From NCBI GenBank assembly GCA_015491935.1, contig WGGB01000252.1, positions 1 through 43,552 of the forward strand: a DNA stretch of 43,552 bases, in the 5' to 3' direction. The notes below the pieces were generated by a model. That model did no database searches and had not been told where the DNA came from. It saw only the letters and a program-made list of their open reading frames with translations. Source of the DNA: Alteromonadaceae bacterium (GTDB taxonomy: Bacteria > Pseudomonadota > Gammaproteobacteria > Enterobacterales > Alteromonadaceae). Position 1 is the stretch's first letter; every line of letters begins with the position of its first letter. Shown piece after piece: positions 10,501 through 18,535 of the stretch. The translations under genes and the position numbers were made by a program.

Positions 10501-12367
10501 ACATATTCGCTTACAGTGTGCGTTTAACCATTTGCATATCTTTATTGACCCAACACCTGATGCGACTTCTAGTTATAAAGAGCGTGAACGTTTATTTAAT
10601 ATGCCTGGTTGTAGTTGGACCGATTATAACGAGAAACTAATTTCAGCAGGCGGCGGTATATTTAATCGCTCAGCTAAGTCAATAAAATTGACTCCTGAAA
10701 TTAAAAAAATGATCAATACTAAAAAGCAATCAATGTCTCCGAATGAATTGATCAAAGCTGTATTAAAAATGGAAGTCGATTTACTTTGGAATGGTGGTAT
10801 TGGTACTTATGTTAAGTCTTCTAAAGAAACCCATCTAGAGGTTGGTGATCGCGCCAACGATAACCTTCGTATAAATGGTATTGAGTTACAAGCTAAAGTG
10901 GTTGGTGAAGGCGGTAACTTAGGTATGACACAATTAGGTCGTATTGAGTACTGTACTAACGGTGGTCGTATGAATACCGATTCTGTTGATAATGTGGGTG
11001 GTGTAGATTGTTCGGATAATGAGGTTAATATTAAAATACTATTAAACTCACTCGTTCAAAATGGTGATTTGACGGTAAAACAGCGTAATAAATTGCTTTA
11101 TGATATGACCGATGAAGTTGCTAAAATAGTATTACAAGACTGTTATCGTCAAACGCAGTCGTTATCGATTACCGCCTCTCGTGGTGCTAGCCAATTAAAA
11201 GAACAGATACGTTTTATTCATGAAATGGAGCGTACTGGTAAGCTTGATCGGACATTAGAATTTATTCCAAGTGATGATGAGATTGCAGAGCGTTTATCTA
11301 AAGGTAAAGGATTAACTCGACCTGAATTCTCTGTGTTGTTAGCTTATAGCAAAATGACATTAAAAGAGGATTTAGTTTGTCCTGAAATTAGCGATAATTC
11401 GTATTATCGTACGTTATTAGTGGATGCTTTTCCTCAGCAACTTCAAGATAATTATAATGACAAAATGGATGAGCATCCATTGCGTGCTGAAATTATTGCA
11501 ACTAAACTTGCTAATCATATTGGTAACGATATGGGCTTTAATTTTGTTCATCGTATGTATGAAGAAACAGGCGCATCCGTTGCTGAAGTAGCGAATAGTT
11601 ATTCTATTGCCAGTGAAATATTCGATTTTGCGAATATTCGTGACAAAATAGAACAATTAGATAATAAAGTTTCTGCATTGGTACAAATTGAAATGTTGTT
11701 TCAATTACGTCGTACAGTACGCAGAGTGACTCGTTGGTTCTTGCGCCATCGTGATAAAAACTTATCAATAGAGCAAACCATTAATTACTTCAAACCAACC
11801 TTTGACACCTTGTCAGAAAAACTGCCTGAATTTATGGTGGCAGATGAAGTGGCTCAACTTGAACATGTTGAAAAAGATCTCATTAGTAGTAATGTTCCTG
11901 CTGATATTGCTAAACGTATTTCTCAATTAAGCACTTTATTTTCAGCAATGGATATTGCCGAATTAGCTGAAAGTGATTCGCGTAGTCGTGAGTTTGTTGC
12001 TAAAGTGTACTTTACTTTAGGACAGCGTTTAGATTTACATTGGTTCTTAGAACAAATTACTCGCCAACCAGTTAATAATCATTGGCAAGCACTTGCTCGT
12101 GCTTCTTTTAGAGAAGAGCTTGATTGGCAGCAACGTTCTCTGGCTGCGGTATTACTAAATTGTGGTTGTAGTAAAAGTAAACCAGAACCAAGTATTGATC
12201 TACTTGTTGATACTTGGTTTGCAGCAAATGAACAGCCGTTAACGCGTTGGAAACAAATTTTAGCTGATTTTAGAACGAGTCAAAATCATGAATTTGCTAA
12301 ATTTTCGGTAGCATTACGTGAATTAATGTTATTAAGTTTAAATTGTACGCCAATTAATATTGACTAA
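7505..12367 (+). CDS. gdhB: NAD-specific glutamate dehydrogenase, giant (about 180 kDa) class
   Basis: This 1620-residue protein has the length and architecture of the large NAD-dependent glutamate dehydrogenases known from Pseudomonas, Caulobacter and psychrophiles. It oxidatively deaminates glutamate to 2-oxoglutarate and ammonia in the cytoplasm, feeding amino-acid carbon into the TCA cycle. The N-terminal half (about 1-730) is the regulatory region with ACT-like segments. The catalytic core follows: RFGKVARGGLRWSDRREDF near 806-823, VGSKGGFYCK with Lys848 as the expected substrate-binding lysine, and the nucleotide-domain motif AIGDMAGDVFGNGMLLS near 983-999. A helical C-terminal region completes it. 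The ATG at 7505 has an AAGGAAAA ribosome site. It is monocistronic: a long leader upstream and a strong terminator 34 bases after the stop. No frameshift or missing motif was seen. Confidence 0.95.
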   Translation: MAFVDGLPSVILKNVTKLIQQKVPSDTSTVVSKFADLLYSNISPLDLDNRNDSDLYGATLSLWSSLNEHKDSTPVIHVFNPSVSKNGWKSSHTVIEIIVKDMPFLVDSIRIALNRLGLSPHLMLNCPLKVVRGKKMQIVDLSSTVDSSIKATSKETMFFIEIDRQSTQAELDNIKKELFSVVEDISLTVNDWQIMLTRLKDVISDVKKAQLPGTKQKKETTVDFLTWVANNNFTIMGYRSYDVKAVKGDISLEADVASSLGLMKNSKGTSSRLISSLSESGRALALGENHLILTKTNSRSRVHRPAHLDYIGVKRFDEQGNVIGEDRFIGLFGSAFYTNSALDLPLIKAKVMDVCNSSGFAKGTHAYKTLINILETYPRDEILQSSIDELRQVVMGVLQMQERDYSGLFVRRDAFDRFYSCMVYVPRERYNTELRIETQSLLQEAFGSDREVEFTTFFSESVQARTHYIVRVNKTRADIDVKEIEKNLNEAARNWDDKLISALSANYGEADAKALAKKYSNFPQSYKDEVLPGSAIVDIEKIENLDETNDLEMLFYQPLEEKPESRFVKLKLFHKGDPIHLSLILPMLENFGLRVIGESPYALKNSDGEMCWILDFSMLLTGTGDFDLYKVRTLFQDAFARVWHGDLEDDGFNRLILGAGLNGREVSILRAYSKYKRQIGGTFSQYYVEDTFSRYPNLAELLIELFTLNFDPKIKRNEKAINKINENIEKSLDKVANLDDDRIIRRFSEMIQATIRTNFFQKNSTNNDKPYISLKIAPAKISEIPQPIPKFEIFVYSPQVEGVHLRFGKVARGGLRWSDRREDFRTEVLGLVKAQQVKNTVIVPVGSKGGFYCKQPPVNASRQELFENGKACYRTFIRGLLDITDNIVAGEIIHPNDVVILDEDDPYLVVAADKGTATFSDIANGISEEYDYWLGDAFASGGSVGYDHKAMGITARGAWESVKRHFREIGINCQTTDFTCIAIGDMAGDVFGNGMLLSKHIRLQCAFNHLHIFIDPTPDATSSYKERERLFNMPGCSWTDYNEKLISAGGGIFNRSAKSIKLTPEIKKMINTKKQSMSPNELIKAVLKMEVDLLWNGGIGTYVKSSKETHLEVGDRANDNLRINGIELQAKVVGEGGNLGMTQLGRIEYCTNGGRMNTDSVDNVGGVDCSDNEVNIKILLNSLVQNGDLTVKQRNKLLYDMTDEVAKIVLQDCYRQTQSLSITASRGASQLKEQIRFIHEMERTGKLDRTLEFIPSDDEIAERLSKGKGLTRPEFSVLLAYSKMTLKEDLVCPEISDNSYYRTLLVDAFPQQLQDNYNDKMDEHPLRAEIIATKLANHIGNDMGFNFVHRMYEETGASVAEVANSYSIASEIFDFANIRDKIEQLDNKVSALVQIEMLFQLRRTVRRVTRWFLRHRDKNLSIEQTINYFKPTFDTLSEKLPEFMVADEVAQLEHVEKDLISSNVPADIAKRISQLSTLFSAMDIAELAESDSRSREFVAKVYFTLGQRLDLHWFLEQITRQPVNNHWQALARASFREELDWQQRSLAAVLLNCGCSKSKPEPSIDLLVDTWFAANEQPLTRWKQILADFRTSQNHEFAKFSVALRELMLLSLNCTPINID

Positions 12368-12401
12368 GAGAACGCCTTGATTGCGTGTGACCTTAACTGA
12401 T

Positions 12402-12428
12402 AAAATCCCCGCAAGTCGGGGATTTTTT
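12402..12428 (+). terminator. Intrinsic terminator after glutamate dehydrogenase gene
   Basis: A perfect 10-bp stem, AAAATCCCCG (12402-12411) with CGGGGATTTT (12417-12426), loop CAAGT, and a run of six T to 12428. A-rich on the other side, so it could act in both directions. Confidence 0.92.
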
Positions 12429-12476
12429 ATTTTCGTAACTATTACTTTTTTACACTTATTTATTATCTGAGGTGTT

Positions 12477-13487
12477 ATGCTTTATTCTGCCATTCGTAAA
12501 ATACTTTTTCAATTTGATCCTGAAAAAATTCATGAGTTAACCATCTCAAGTCTTAAAAAAACGGGGGCAACACCGCTTAATCATTTTTATAAGCAAGCTA
12601 TTGCAGCAAAGTCTGTTGAAGTGATGGGAATTAAATTTCCTAATCCGGTGGGGCTCGCAGCAGGGCTAGATAAAAATGGTGAATGTATCCGAGCATTTGA
12701 TGCCATGGGATTTGGTTTTGTTGAAGTGGGCACAGTAACACCTCGACCACAACCAGGTAATGAAAAACCACGGATTTTTAGATTAGAGTCAGCTAATGCC
12801 ATTATTAACCGTATGGGCTTTAATAATAAAGGCGTTGACTACTTAGTTAATCAAGTGAGAAGTGCCAATTTTACTGGTGTTTTAGGGATTAATATTGGTA
12901 AAAATAAAGATACGCCAGAAGCAAAGGCTAAAGACGACTATTTATATTGTATGCGTAAAGTTTATGATTTTGCCTCGTATATAACCATAAATATTTCTTC
13001 TCCAAACACTCCTGGATTGCGCTCCTTACAATACGGTGATGCGCTAAATGAATTATTAGCTGCTTTAAAAGATGAGCAAAAAACACTTCAAGAGCAATTT
13101 CATAAATATGTTCCTATTGCCGTTAAAATTGCTCCAGATTTAACAACAGCAGAAGTCAGTGATATTGCGCAATGTTTAATTAAAAATAACATTGATGGGG
13201 TTATTGCTACCAATACGACTTTATCTCGCGAAGGTGTTGAAAATTTAGTACACGGAAATGAACAGGGCGGTTTAAGTGGCGAGCCAGTAAAAGCGAAAAG
13301 CACTCAAGTGATCAAGTTATTAGCGGCAGAACTCTCGGGTAAATTACCTATTATTGGTGTTGGTGGTATTGCTAGTGCTGATGATGCAAAAGAAAAATTA
13401 GCGGCAGGGGCATCACTAATACAAATATATACAGGTTTTATTTATCAAGGACCCCCGTTAATAAAAGCGATTGTTAATGCCTTATAA
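12477..13487 (+). CDS. pyrD: Dihydroorotate dehydrogenase (quinone), class 2
   Basis: At 336 residues it has the normal length of membrane-associated class 2 enzymes, which oxidise dihydroorotate to orotate in pyrimidine synthesis and pass electrons through FMN to ubiquinone. The N-terminal amphipathic segment ([20 protein letters not shown]) is the class 2 membrane and quinone-tunnel module. The flavin barrel shows [14 protein letters not shown] (about 56-69), NRMGFNNKG, the [15 protein letters not shown] loop carrying the class 2 catalytic serine, and the C-terminal phosphate-binding IIGVGGIAS and [11 protein letters not shown] motifs. GAGGTG precedes the ATG by a good distance. The gene lies between the dehydrogenase terminator and a 122-base gap before the ABC exporter, so it is probably transcribed alone. 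Confidence 0.97.
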   Translation: MLYSAIRKILFQFDPEKIHELTISSLKKTGATPLNHFYKQAIAAKSVEVMGIKFPNPVGLAAGLDKNGECIRAFDAMGFGFVEVGTVTPRPQPGNEKPRIFRLESANAIINRMGFNNKGVDYLVNQVRSANFTGVLGINIGKNKDTPEAKAKDDYLYCMRKVYDFASYITINISSPNTPGLRSLQYGDALNELLAALKDEQKTLQEQFHKYVPIAVKIAPDLTTAEVSDIAQCLIKNNIDGVIATNTTLSREGVENLVHGNEQGGLSGEPVKAKSTQVIKLLAAELSGKLPIIGVGGIASADDAKEKLAAGASLIQIYTGFIYQGPPLIKAIVNAL

Positions 13488-13609
13488 GTATTTTAACGAG
13501 TAGAAATGACCATTTAGTTTGTTAGATTGGAACTATATTAATAGTGCCTAAACCAATGCTCCCAATAAGGCACAAAAATGCACCCTGAACAAACGTACAA
13601 AGGTCACCA

Positions 13610-15403
13610 ATGAGACATTTTAAGCATCCTAGTATTGAAACTGATAAATTTAATTGGCAGGTCATTAAATTATTATGGCCGTTTTTGTTAGAATATAAAT
13701 ATCGGGTTGGCTTTGCTTTAGCCTGTTTGGTGTTAACTAAAGTCGCGAGTGTTTATTTACCTTTTATTCTCAAACATATTGTAGATATATTAGATAAAAG
13801 TAAAGATCTCAATAGCAATACCAGCGCCCTTATTGTTCCTTTTGGTTTAGTGGCGGCTTATGGTTTAGTGCGCTTAACTACCGTTATTTTTGCTGAACTA
13901 CGTGATACCTTGTTTGCTCGTGTTACAGAACGTGCCATTCGCCGTATTGGTTTACAAGTTTTTCGTCATTTACATCAACTAGACCTCGACTTTCATTTAA
14001 ATCGTCAAACGGGTGGTTTATCACGCGATATTGATCGCGGCATCTCTGGTATTAGTTTTTTAATGCGCTTTATGATCTTTAATATTATCCCTACCTTGTT
14101 TGAAATTACTATGGTGATCAGTATATTACTGGTTAATTATGGGATTTGGTTCGCTTTGATCACCTTAACCTCGGTTATTGTTTATGTGCTTTATTCAATA
14201 AAAGCGACGCAATGGCGAACTCGTTATGTACGTGCTGCGAATAAAGCTGATTCATCTAGTAATACTCGTGCTATTGATAGTTTAATTAATTATGAAACGG
14301 TTAAATACTTTACTAACGAAGACCATGAAGCCAAAGGCTATGATCAACAATTAACTGAATGGGAAACCGCAAAACTACAAAATAGGTTGTCATTATTTAC
14401 GTTAAACGGTGGCCAAGCGTTGATTATTTCACTCGCGATGACGGCAATGTTGGCGCTGGCAGCTTATCAGGTGGCACATCAAAAAATGACATTAGGTGAT
14501 TTTGTTTTAGTTAATGCTTTTATGATGCAGCTTTTTATACCGCTTAACTTTTTAGGTTTTGTTTATAGAGAAATGAAAGGCTCGTTGGCTAATATTGAAA
14601 ATTTTTTTGGTTTGTTGCAAAAAGAGCCTAAAGTCACTGATGTTGCTAATGCGCCGGCTTTACACATAAATACAGGCGAAGTGGTATTTGACAATATTAG
14701 CTTTTATTATCAAGCACAACGACCCATTTTAAAAAATGTCTCTTTCACTATTCCCGCTGGAAAAAAAGTCGCTATTGTTGGCGAAAGCGGCTCAGGAAAG
14801 TCAACTTTAGTCAAACTGCTATTTCGTTTTTATGATGTTACTGAGGGAGTTATTTATATAGATCAACAAGCGATTAATCAGCTAACACAGCTATCATTAC
14901 GACAAAATATCGGCATAGTGCCACAAGATACCGTATTGTTTAACGATACCTTATTCGAAAATATTCGTTATGGTAGGCCGCAAGCGAGTGATGATGAAGT
15001 ACATACAGCCATTGAATTAGCTTACTTAACAAAGTTTGTACAATCGTTACCTGATGGTGTTAATACGGTCGTAGGTGAGCGCGGCTTAAAACTTTCTGGT
15101 GGCGAAAAACAACGGGTTGCTATTGCCCGTACTATTTTGAAAAATCCTGCTATTTTAGTGTTTGATGAAGCGACCTCATCATTAGATAGTCGTTCTGAGC
15201 AAGCTATTTTATCTGCCATTGATAATGTTAGTAAAAATCACACTAGCCTAGTTATTGCTCACCGTTTATCTACCATAACCAATGCTGATAATATTATTGT
15301 CTTACATCAAGGTGAAATTATTGAACAGGGCAACCATCAGCAATTATTAAATAATCAGTCTCATTATTTTAAAATGTGGCAAATTCAGCAATTGAGCGAG
15401 TAA
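13610..15403 (+). CDS. ABC exporter of the ATM1/heavy-metal-exporter type (fused permease-ATPase)
   Basis: A 597-residue half-transporter. Six membrane helices fill about residues 25-320. The ATPase domain has Walker A GESGSGKST (391-399), signature LSGGEKQR (about 495-502), Walker B ILVFDEATSSLD (about 514-525) and the H-loop AHRLST. The helix-spanning part (TNEDHEAKGYDQQL and the ETVKYFTNE segment just before it) resembles the ATM1/HMT1 group, whose members export glutathione- or sulfur-linked compounds used in Fe-S or metal homeostasis. The true substrate is unknown. The next gene starts 12 bases after the stop, and LysE/RhtB follows, so the three probably share a transcript. The ATG at 13610 is preceded by AAAGGT. 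Confidence 0.88.
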   Translation: MRHFKHPSIETDKFNWQVIKLLWPFLLEYKYRVGFALACLVLTKVASVYLPFILKHIVDILDKSKDLNSNTSALIVPFGLVAAYGLVRLTTVIFAELRDTLFARVTERAIRRIGLQVFRHLHQLDLDFHLNRQTGGLSRDIDRGISGISFLMRFMIFNIIPTLFEITMVISILLVNYGIWFALITLTSVIVYVLYSIKATQWRTRYVRAANKADSSSNTRAIDSLINYETVKYFTNEDHEAKGYDQQLTEWETAKLQNRLSLFTLNGGQALIISLAMTAMLALAAYQVAHQKMTLGDFVLVNAFMMQLFIPLNFLGFVYREMKGSLANIENFFGLLQKEPKVTDVANAPALHINTGEVVFDNISFYYQAQRPILKNVSFTIPAGKKVAIVGESGSGKSTLVKLLFRFYDVTEGVIYIDQQAINQLTQLSLRQNIGIVPQDTVLFNDTLFENIRYGRPQASDDEVHTAIELAYLTKFVQSLPDGVNTVVGERGLKLSGGEKQRVAIARTILKNPAILVFDEATSSLDSRSEQAILSAIDNVSKNHTSLVIAHRLSTITNADNIIVLHQGEIIEQGNHQQLLNNQSHYFKMWQIQQLSE

Positions 15404-15415
15404 ACATAATAAATT

Positions 15416-16033
15416 ATGAATAATAGAGAACCTTTACAACAAGTAGCCTTAGATCAACAAAAAGAATCATTGTCTTTACCAGCCTTACAAACTAAAAGCT
15501 GGTTAGAACAAGTGATTATTGGTTTAAATTTTTGTCCTTTTGCTAAAAAAGAATTACTCAATAACAGCATACATTACTGGGTTTCAAGCCATGTTAAAAT
15601 GAAAGACGCATTATTAGAGGTGATTGAACAATGCATTTATTTGCAAGATAATCCTAGTATAAAAACCAGCTTAATTATATATGAAATGGGTTTTAAGCAT
15701 TTTGATACAGGGGGTAATAATTATTTAGATTTAGTCGATTACGCCAATGATTTGATTAGCGAGCAAGGTTTTGAAGGCATATTTCAAATAGCAAGTTTTC
15801 ATCCTGATTATTGCTTTGCTGATGCCGATATTGACGATGCGGCTAATTTTACTAACCGCTCACCATATCCTACATTACATATTATTAGGGAAGTGAGTAT
15901 GGAAAAAGTGTTAGCGGTTTATAAAAATCCAGAGCTCATTCCAGATAATAATATTGCCCTTGCTCAGCAAAAGGGGAGTGCGTATTTTCAGCAAATTTTA
16001 ACCAATATTCACAACTTGCCTGTTGATGAATGA
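15416..16033 (+). CDS. DUF1415 family protein
   Basis: A 205-residue soluble protein without signal peptide or membrane helices. It matches the DUF1415 family by the NFCPFAKKEL motif near residues 38-47 and by IASFHPDYCFADADIDDAANFTNRSPYPTLHIIRE (about 122-156). The conserved Cys-Pro-Phe and the His/Asp/Tyr-rich central motif look like an active site or metal site, but no activity is established for the family to my knowledge. It lies 12 bases after the ATM1-type exporter gene and 18 bases before the LysE-family gene, so it is probably cotranscribed with both. The first 25 residues are polar and poorly conserved-looking; the ATG at 15416 has no strong ribosome site, so translation may be coupled to the upstream gene. 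Confidence 0.82.
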   Translation: MNNREPLQQVALDQQKESLSLPALQTKSWLEQVIIGLNFCPFAKKELLNNSIHYWVSSHVKMKDALLEVIEQCIYLQDNPSIKTSLIIYEMGFKHFDTGGNNYLDLVDYANDLISEQGFEGIFQIASFHPDYCFADADIDDAANFTNRSPYPTLHIIREVSMEKVLAVYKNPELIPDNNIALAQQKGSAYFQQILTNIHNLPVDE

Positions 16034-16051
16034 TTTTTTGAGAAAATCATA

Positions 16052-16690
16052 ATGTACCTACAAGAGTTTTTAGTGATTGTTGTGATACATTTTTTAGCGG
16101 TTGCTAGTCCAGGGCCTGATTTTGCGGTGATATTAAAACAAAGTGTACGCTATGGTCGCCGCAGTGCCATTTTTACCAGTTTAGGGATCGGTACTGGTAT
16201 TTTATTACATGTTGCCTATTCATTAGTAGGGATTGGTTTGTTAATTGCCAGTTCAGAGCAATTATTTACGTTATTAAAGTTTATCGCTGCGGCCTATTTT
16301 TGCTATTTGGCTTGGCATGGTTTACGTGCTAAAGCGCCTGATTTTAGTGAAGTAGTTGATGTTAATGTCAAAGCAGATGATCACCCGTCGGATAAAAAAG
16401 CCTTTCTCACGGGCTTTTTAGTTAATGGTTTAAACGTTAAAGCAACATTATTTTTTGTGAGTTTGTTTTCTATGGTCATTGCGTCATCAACGCCTTTTGC
16501 CATTAAATTAGGTTATGGTTTATATATGGCAGTGGCAACGGCTGTATGGTTTAGCAGTTTATCTTATTTATTGAGTATTGTTAAATTTCGCCAGGTATTA
16601 GTAAAAAAAGGTTATTACCTTGAACGCTTTATGGGCGTTGTTTTACTTGCGCTGGCAATTCAATTAGTTTTGTCGAGTTTACCGGTTTGA
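16052..16690 (+). CDS. LysE/RhtB family amino-acid exporter
   Basis: A 212-residue inner-membrane protein with about six helices. It bears the RhtB/LysE signature ASPGPDFAVILKQSVRYGRR near residues 18-37, followed by GIGTGILLHVAYSLVGIGLL and FIAAAYFCYLAWHGLRAKA. A hydrophilic linker (about 98-118) separates the two halves, as is usual. Relatives export homoserine, threonine, lysine or related compounds; the specific substrate cannot be read from sequence. It is the last gene of the likely ABC exporter-DUF1415-LysE run. No hairpin terminator is evident before the promoter of the next gene. Confidence 0.9.
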   Translation: MYLQEFLVIVVIHFLAVASPGPDFAVILKQSVRYGRRSAIFTSLGIGTGILLHVAYSLVGIGLLIASSEQLFTLLKFIAAAYFCYLAWHGLRAKAPDFSEVVDVNVKADDHPSDKKAFLTGFLVNGLNVKATLFFVSLFSMVIASSTPFAIKLGYGLYMAVATAVWFSSLSYLLSIVKFRQVLVKKGYYLERFMGVVLLALAIQLVLSSLPV

Positions 16691-16732
16691 TTTTTTATGC
16701 TGACTATCGTTAGAGATCTTTAACGAAGGGTT

Positions 16733-16741
16733 TGTTATAAT
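16733..16741 (+). promoter_or_regulatory. Extended -10 promoter for the membrane-protein gene
   Basis: TGTTATAAT (16733-16741) is a consensus -10 hexamer with the TGn extension, so it could work with little -35 similarity; none is clear upstream. The predicted transcript starts near 16748, about 25 bases before the GTG start at 16774. Confidence 0.5.
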
Positions 16742-16773
16742 CGCGTTAATTTTGATTTAGGTATCTAGTTTCT

Positions 16774-17571
16774 GTGGAAAAACACTCAGTAGTTCAAGTC
16801 GGTGGCAATGTTGAAAGTGCCGTAAAAGGTGATTATCAAATTGATGTTGCTTTAGTTTTAAAAGAAGCTTGGCAAAAAACGCAACAAGGGCGTCAAGCGA
16901 TTAATATTGGTTTACTTTTTATTTTCGTGCTTGGTATGTTGGTATCTTTTGTGGTTGGTGAATATTTTGGTGGTATAGAAGCCGCTTTTAAGCAACCTAA
17001 GGTATTACTTTTTATTCAAACCGTGGTGAGCTTGGCCATTTGGCCTTTTTTAGCGGGTATTGAAATGATGGGAGTTTTACAGGCGGTAGGGGCTAAAACT
17101 CAGCCGAAGTTAATCTTTGCCTTTTTAAAACGCGGTAGCTGGGTTGTTATCTGTGGGCTTTTTACTTCTTTATTAGTGAGTGTAGGTTTTCAATTATTTG
17201 TGATCCCTGGGATTTTCCTTGCGGTTATTTTTTCTTTAACTATCCCTTTAGTCGTTGAAAAGAAATTTTCACCAATAAAAGCTATGGTAGTTTCATTGCA
17301 AGCAATACGTTTTCAATGGTTTAAATTATTTAGTCTTTATTTGATTTTATTACTCATGTTATTTTTATCAATGCTGCCTTTATTATTTACAGGACAAAGT
17401 AGTTTGGCTTTTATTGCAATCGTAGTATTTTTATTTGCATTATCTTACTTAGCACCATTATTTTATAATGTTAAAGGTATTTTATATCGTGAAATTTTTG
17501 GGTTAACAATGCATAAAATGATCATTAACCCTAACAAACCATCATCATCGGATGATATTTTTATTGCTTAA
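16774..17571 (+). CDS. Uncharacterised multispanning membrane protein
   Basis: I do not recognise a named family. The 265-residue product has a soluble N-terminal stretch of about 45 residues (DYQIDVALVLKEAWQKTQQG) and then about six hydrophobic segments, near residues 48-68, 80-100, 118-160 (a long pair split by the IPG motif), 188-210 and 215-235, and a short polar tail. The IPGIFLAVIFSLTIPLVVE segment followed by KKFSPIKAM resembles the repeat seen in DUF975-like and glycerophosphodiesterase-membrane-domain proteins, but this is weak. The start is GTG with TTTAGGT 10-12 bases upstream. An extended -10 promoter lies in front. The next gene, a Bax-like glucosaminidase, follows by 47 bases in the same direction. 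Confidence 0.75.
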   Translation: MEKHSVVQVGGNVESAVKGDYQIDVALVLKEAWQKTQQGRQAINIGLLFIFVLGMLVSFVVGEYFGGIEAAFKQPKVLLFIQTVVSLAIWPFLAGIEMMGVLQAVGAKTQPKLIFAFLKRGSWVVICGLFTSLLVSVGFQLFVIPGIFLAVIFSLTIPLVVEKKFSPIKAMVVSLQAIRFQWFKLFSLYLILLLMLFLSMLPLLFTGQSSLAFIAIVVFLFALSYLAPLFYNVKGILYREIFGLTMHKMIINPNKPSSSDDIFIA

Positions 17572-17592
17572 GCTTTTTAATCTTAAGTTTTT
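17567..17592 (+). terminator. Weak terminator-like hairpin
   Basis: CTTAAG (17567-17572) pairs with CTTAAG (17582-17587) across a 9-base loop and is followed by five T. The stem is only 6 bp and AT-rich and overlaps the end of the membrane-protein gene, so partial readthrough into the glucosaminidase gene is likely. Confidence 0.3.
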
Positions 17593-17618
17593 CATGAAGT
17601 TTTAGCATAGGAAATTAA

Positions 17619-18443
17619 ATGATTATTATAAATCGTATATTAATAGGGCTAGTATTAATGGCCTTTTCATGGATGTTAGCGGCTCATTTTGTCACAACAG
17701 TACACGATATAAATCAAAAAAAGAATGTATTAACCAGAGTTATTCAATCAGAAAAACCACTACATTCAGTCAAATTACCTAATTTTGCACATATTACGAA
17801 TGTTAGTGAAAAAAAACGTTTGTTTTTTAACTTTTTAACGCCACTAATTCATGAAGAAAATCGAAATCTTAAAGTTTTGCATGAAGAAATATTAGTATTA
17901 AAAAGAAAATCAATAGAAAAGTTAACGACAAAAAACATTAGCTTTATTAAAAAATTAGTTAATAAATATAAGGTTGATAAACAATTATCACTTAGTAAAC
18001 AGTTAAATAAATTAATGGTTCGTGTTGATCAAGTGCCAGAAGAATTGGTATTAGTACAAGCAGCTATTGAGTCAGGATGGGGAACGTCACGCTTTGCTCG
18101 TATTGGTCTTAATTTTTTTGGTATTTGGTGTTATCAACCACATTGCGGCATGATCCCCATTGATCGTAACCTCAATGCTGTACATGAAGTGGCAGTTTTT
18201 AAGTCTGTTAAAGATGGAGTAGATTATTATTTTTATAATATAAATACTAATGCTGCTTACAAGAAATTTCGTCATATACGGGCACAATTACGTGCTGAAA
18301 ATCTTCCATTATCTCCTGAAGTATTAGCTTCTGGATTATTGTCTTACTCTTCTCGGGGTGAAAATTATGTGATGGAGATCATTAAAATGCTCAAACAAAA
18401 TCAAGCGTATTTTGTTGAGCCGAAAACAATACGGACAGATTAA
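17619..18443 (+). CDS. Bax-like glucosaminidase-domain protein
   Basis: A 274-residue protein anchored by one N-terminal helix (residues 4-26), with a periplasmic body. The C-terminal half is a glucosaminidase (GH73-like) domain of the E. coli Bax type: VPEELVLVQAAIESGWGTSRFA (about 138-159) carries the catalytic glutamate in the AIESGWG motif, followed by NFFGIWCY and, further on, SYSSRGENYVMEIIKML. Such enzymes cut peptidoglycan at N-acetylglucosamine. The middle (about 60-130) is Lys-rich and likely helical. GGAAAT precedes the ATG. It may be cotranscribed with the unknown membrane protein 47 bases upstream and ends at a strong terminator shared with ttcA. Confidence 0.88.
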   Translation: MIIINRILIGLVLMAFSWMLAAHFVTTVHDINQKKNVLTRVIQSEKPLHSVKLPNFAHITNVSEKKRLFFNFLTPLIHEENRNLKVLHEEILVLKRKSIEKLTTKNISFIKKLVNKYKVDKQLSLSKQLNKLMVRVDQVPEELVLVQAAIESGWGTSRFARIGLNFFGIWCYQPHCGMIPIDRNLNAVHEVAVFKSVKDGVDYYFYNINTNAAYKKFRHIRAQLRAENLPLSPEVLASGLLSYSSRGENYVMEIIKMLKQNQAYFVEPKTIRTD

Positions 18444-18458
18444 AAAGTATGAAAAAAG

Positions 18459-18483
18459 AAAGGCTGCATTTGCAGCCTTTTTT
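18459..18483 (+). terminator. Intrinsic terminator between convergent genes
   Basis: AAAGGCTGC (18459-18467), loop ATTT, GCAGCCTTT (18472-18480), then T to 18483. An A-run (18452-18457) precedes it, so it can also stop ttcA transcription from the other strand. Nearly the same hairpin occurs at 23597. Confidence 0.9.
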
Positions 18484-18511
18484 GTTGCTAACTTGGTCTT
18501 ATACCAACCTC

Positions 18512-18535
18512 ATACCAATTTAATCAAATTGATAT
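18512..18535. repeat. AT-rich imperfect inverted repeat abutting the ttcA stop codon
   Basis: ATACCAATTT (18512-18521) and AAATTGATAT (18526-18535) pair at 9 of 10 positions around AATC. A smaller TTGGT...ACCAA hairpin lies just before it (18493-18507). ATACCAA/TTGGTAT-bounded palindromes resemble small extragenic repeats I associate with Alteromonadales; whether this is a member of a genome-wide family cannot be told from one copy. Confidence 0.45.

Noticed and set aside
13488-13609. Terminator after pyrD
   Set aside because: GTGCCT/AGGCAC inverted repeat has a 17-base loop and no T-run on either strand, so it was not listed as a terminator.
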